Below are positions 4,877 to 5,512 of a stretch of DNA of 5,512 nucleotides, one piece after another; position 1 is the stretch's first letter, and the number at the start of each line of letters is the position of its first letter. Made by a program: the position numbers and the translations under genes. The notes beneath the pieces were generated by a model. That model did not search any database. It saw only the letters and a program-made list of their open reading frames with translations, and was not told where the DNA came from. Location: NCBI GenBank assembly GCA_028867235.1, contig JAGWGS010000093.1:1-5512 (forward strand). Direction: 5' to 3'. This stretch comes from Nitrososphaerota archaeon. GTDB lineage: Archaea; Thermoproteota; Nitrososphaeria; Nitrososphaerales; Nitrosopumilaceae.

Positions 4877-5512
4877 TTACTTGTAGGCTGCAACCATTAT
4901 TGCACCACCAAGCATTCCTGTTTCAAACTCAACTCTTGAGAATCTCTCAAGTAAGAGAGACTCGAGTTTTTTGTTCTGCGGCCATAGTTTGTAGGTGCCA
5001 TAAAGTGTAGCAAATTTTAGTCCCAGTCTTCCACCACCAATTACTGCAAGTATTGGAAGTATTGCCCTGAGATAAAACGAGGCTCCCATTCTTATTATAG
5101 GATTATCAGGCTTGCCCAAATCCACTATGACAAATCGTCCACCTTTTTTGAGTACACGGTGTATCTCAGATATCGCAATTCGTAGATTGATTGCATCACG
5201 CAATGAATATCCAGTCAATACCGCATCAAAATTTTCATCACGAAATGGTATATGTTCAAAGACACCACATGTAAGAACTGGAGTCTTGGAAAACAATCTA
5301 CTGGTATTTTTTAGCATGGGTCTGAGCGGATCATAAAGGGTAATGTCAATGTCATTGTTGCATATCATTGATGCAGTCTTTGACATGTTTCCAAAACCAG
5401 ATCCCGCATCAAGTATATGATCTCCAGGATTTACTCTACCTTTGATTCCATGTTGCCGAAACTCGGAATCTCTTCCAAGTGAGATCATCGAATTTACTTT
5501 ATCATAAACAGC
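4877..5512 (-). CDS. ubiE: UbiE/COQ5/MenG-type SAM-dependent methyltransferase, 5' end outside the window
   Basis: The frame is open to the window edge (211 residues visible). An ATG at 5488 is internal: the preceding residues AVYDKVNS continue into MISLGRDSEFR, which is the UbiE-family N-terminal signature (YDxMN...SxGxxxxWR), so the true start lies to the right. Motif I is ILDAGSGFG (33-41), an acidic Asp61 ends strand 2, FDAVLTGYSLRD (95-106) matches the FDAV..GLRN motif, and EIHRVLKKGGRFVIVDLGKP (116-135) matches the strand 5 region. The C-terminus LWPQNKKL...GMLGGAIMVAAYK matches the UbiE end. Family members methylate demethylmenaquinone or the ubiquinone precursor; thaumarchaea use menaquinones, so MenG activity is a reasonable inference. 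Another small-molecule methyltransferase of the superfamily is possible. The MFS gene follows after one base. Confidence 0.87.
   Translation of the reverse strand, partial: AVYDKVNSMISLGRDSEFRQHGIKGRVNPGDHILDAGSGFGNMSKTASMICNNDIDITLYDPLRPMLKNTSRLFSKTPVLTCGVFEHIPFRDENFDAVLTGYSLRDAINLRIAISEIHRVLKKGGRFVIVDLGKPDNPIIRMGASFYLRAILPILAVIGGGRLGLKFATLYGTYKLWPQNKKLESLLLERFSRVEFETGMLGGAIMVAAYK

Noticed and set aside
1..5512. tRNA, rRNA, CRISPR, insertion sequence or att site
   Set aside because: No clover-leaf with a TTCGA arm, no spaced direct repeats, no transposase or terminal inverted repeats were found; gene content and base use look uniform.

Overview
This 5.5 kb window is AT-rich archaeal DNA, most likely from a group I.1a ammonia-oxidising thaumarchaeon (a Nitrosopumilus, Nitrosarchaeum or Nitrosotenuis relative). 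That placement is an inference. It rests on TATA-like promoters about 25 nt upstream of leaderless or nearly leaderless starts, frequent TTG/GTG starts, a crotonase-type hydratase like the one used in the thaumarchaeal hydroxypropionate/hydroxybutyrate cycle, a TatA, a stand-alone RAM-domain protein, and a UbiE/MenG-type methyltransferase.

Layout. On the plus strand: the 3' end of an enoyl-CoA hydratase family gene (1-344) and an IscA/HesB iron-sulfur carrier (419-769) with its own promoter and an oligo-T terminator. Everything after that is on the minus strand. Read in the direction of transcription (right to left), the genes are: a 5'-truncated UbiE/MenG-type methyltransferase (4877-5512), an MFS transporter one base behind it (3742-4875), a 260-base leader region, the fluoride channel gene crcB (3093-3479), a DUF190 protein (2782-3096), tatA (2378-2731), glutamate dehydrogenase gdhA (1078-2325) and a small RAM-domain protein (814-1041).

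The main discovery is the leader of crcB. On the minus strand, 3609-3675 folds into the fluoride (crcB-motif) riboswitch aptamer. P1 is GGCU/AGCC around an 8-nt AUGACAUU loop. It is followed by AAACCGCCC and by GCUGAU-AAUGUC-UAC, whose AAUGUC pairs exactly with the GACAUU of the P1 loop to form the pseudoknot. A TATA-like box lies about 25 nt upstream of the aptamer. Immediately downstream, an 8-bp alternative helix (UGUCUACC with GGUAGACA) would take the pseudoknot strand and at the same time cover a Shine-Dalgarno sequence. That ribosome site serves a 35-codon leader ORF (3476-3583), whose TGA overlaps the GTG of crcB as GTGA. The crcB stop in turn overlaps the ATG of the DUF190 gene as ATGA. 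The sequence therefore suggests a fluoride-activated translational switch that works through a chain of three coupled cistrons: leader ORF, crcB, DUF190.

The other genes are ordinary housekeeping or metabolic functions: carbon fixation or acyl-CoA metabolism, Fe-S assembly, ammonia/glutamate metabolism, protein export, quinone methylation and transport. gdhA and the RAM-domain gene are a probable operon with no terminator between them. Methyltransferase and MFS transporter are a second probable operon. No insertion sequence, CRISPR array, rRNA or tRNA was seen.
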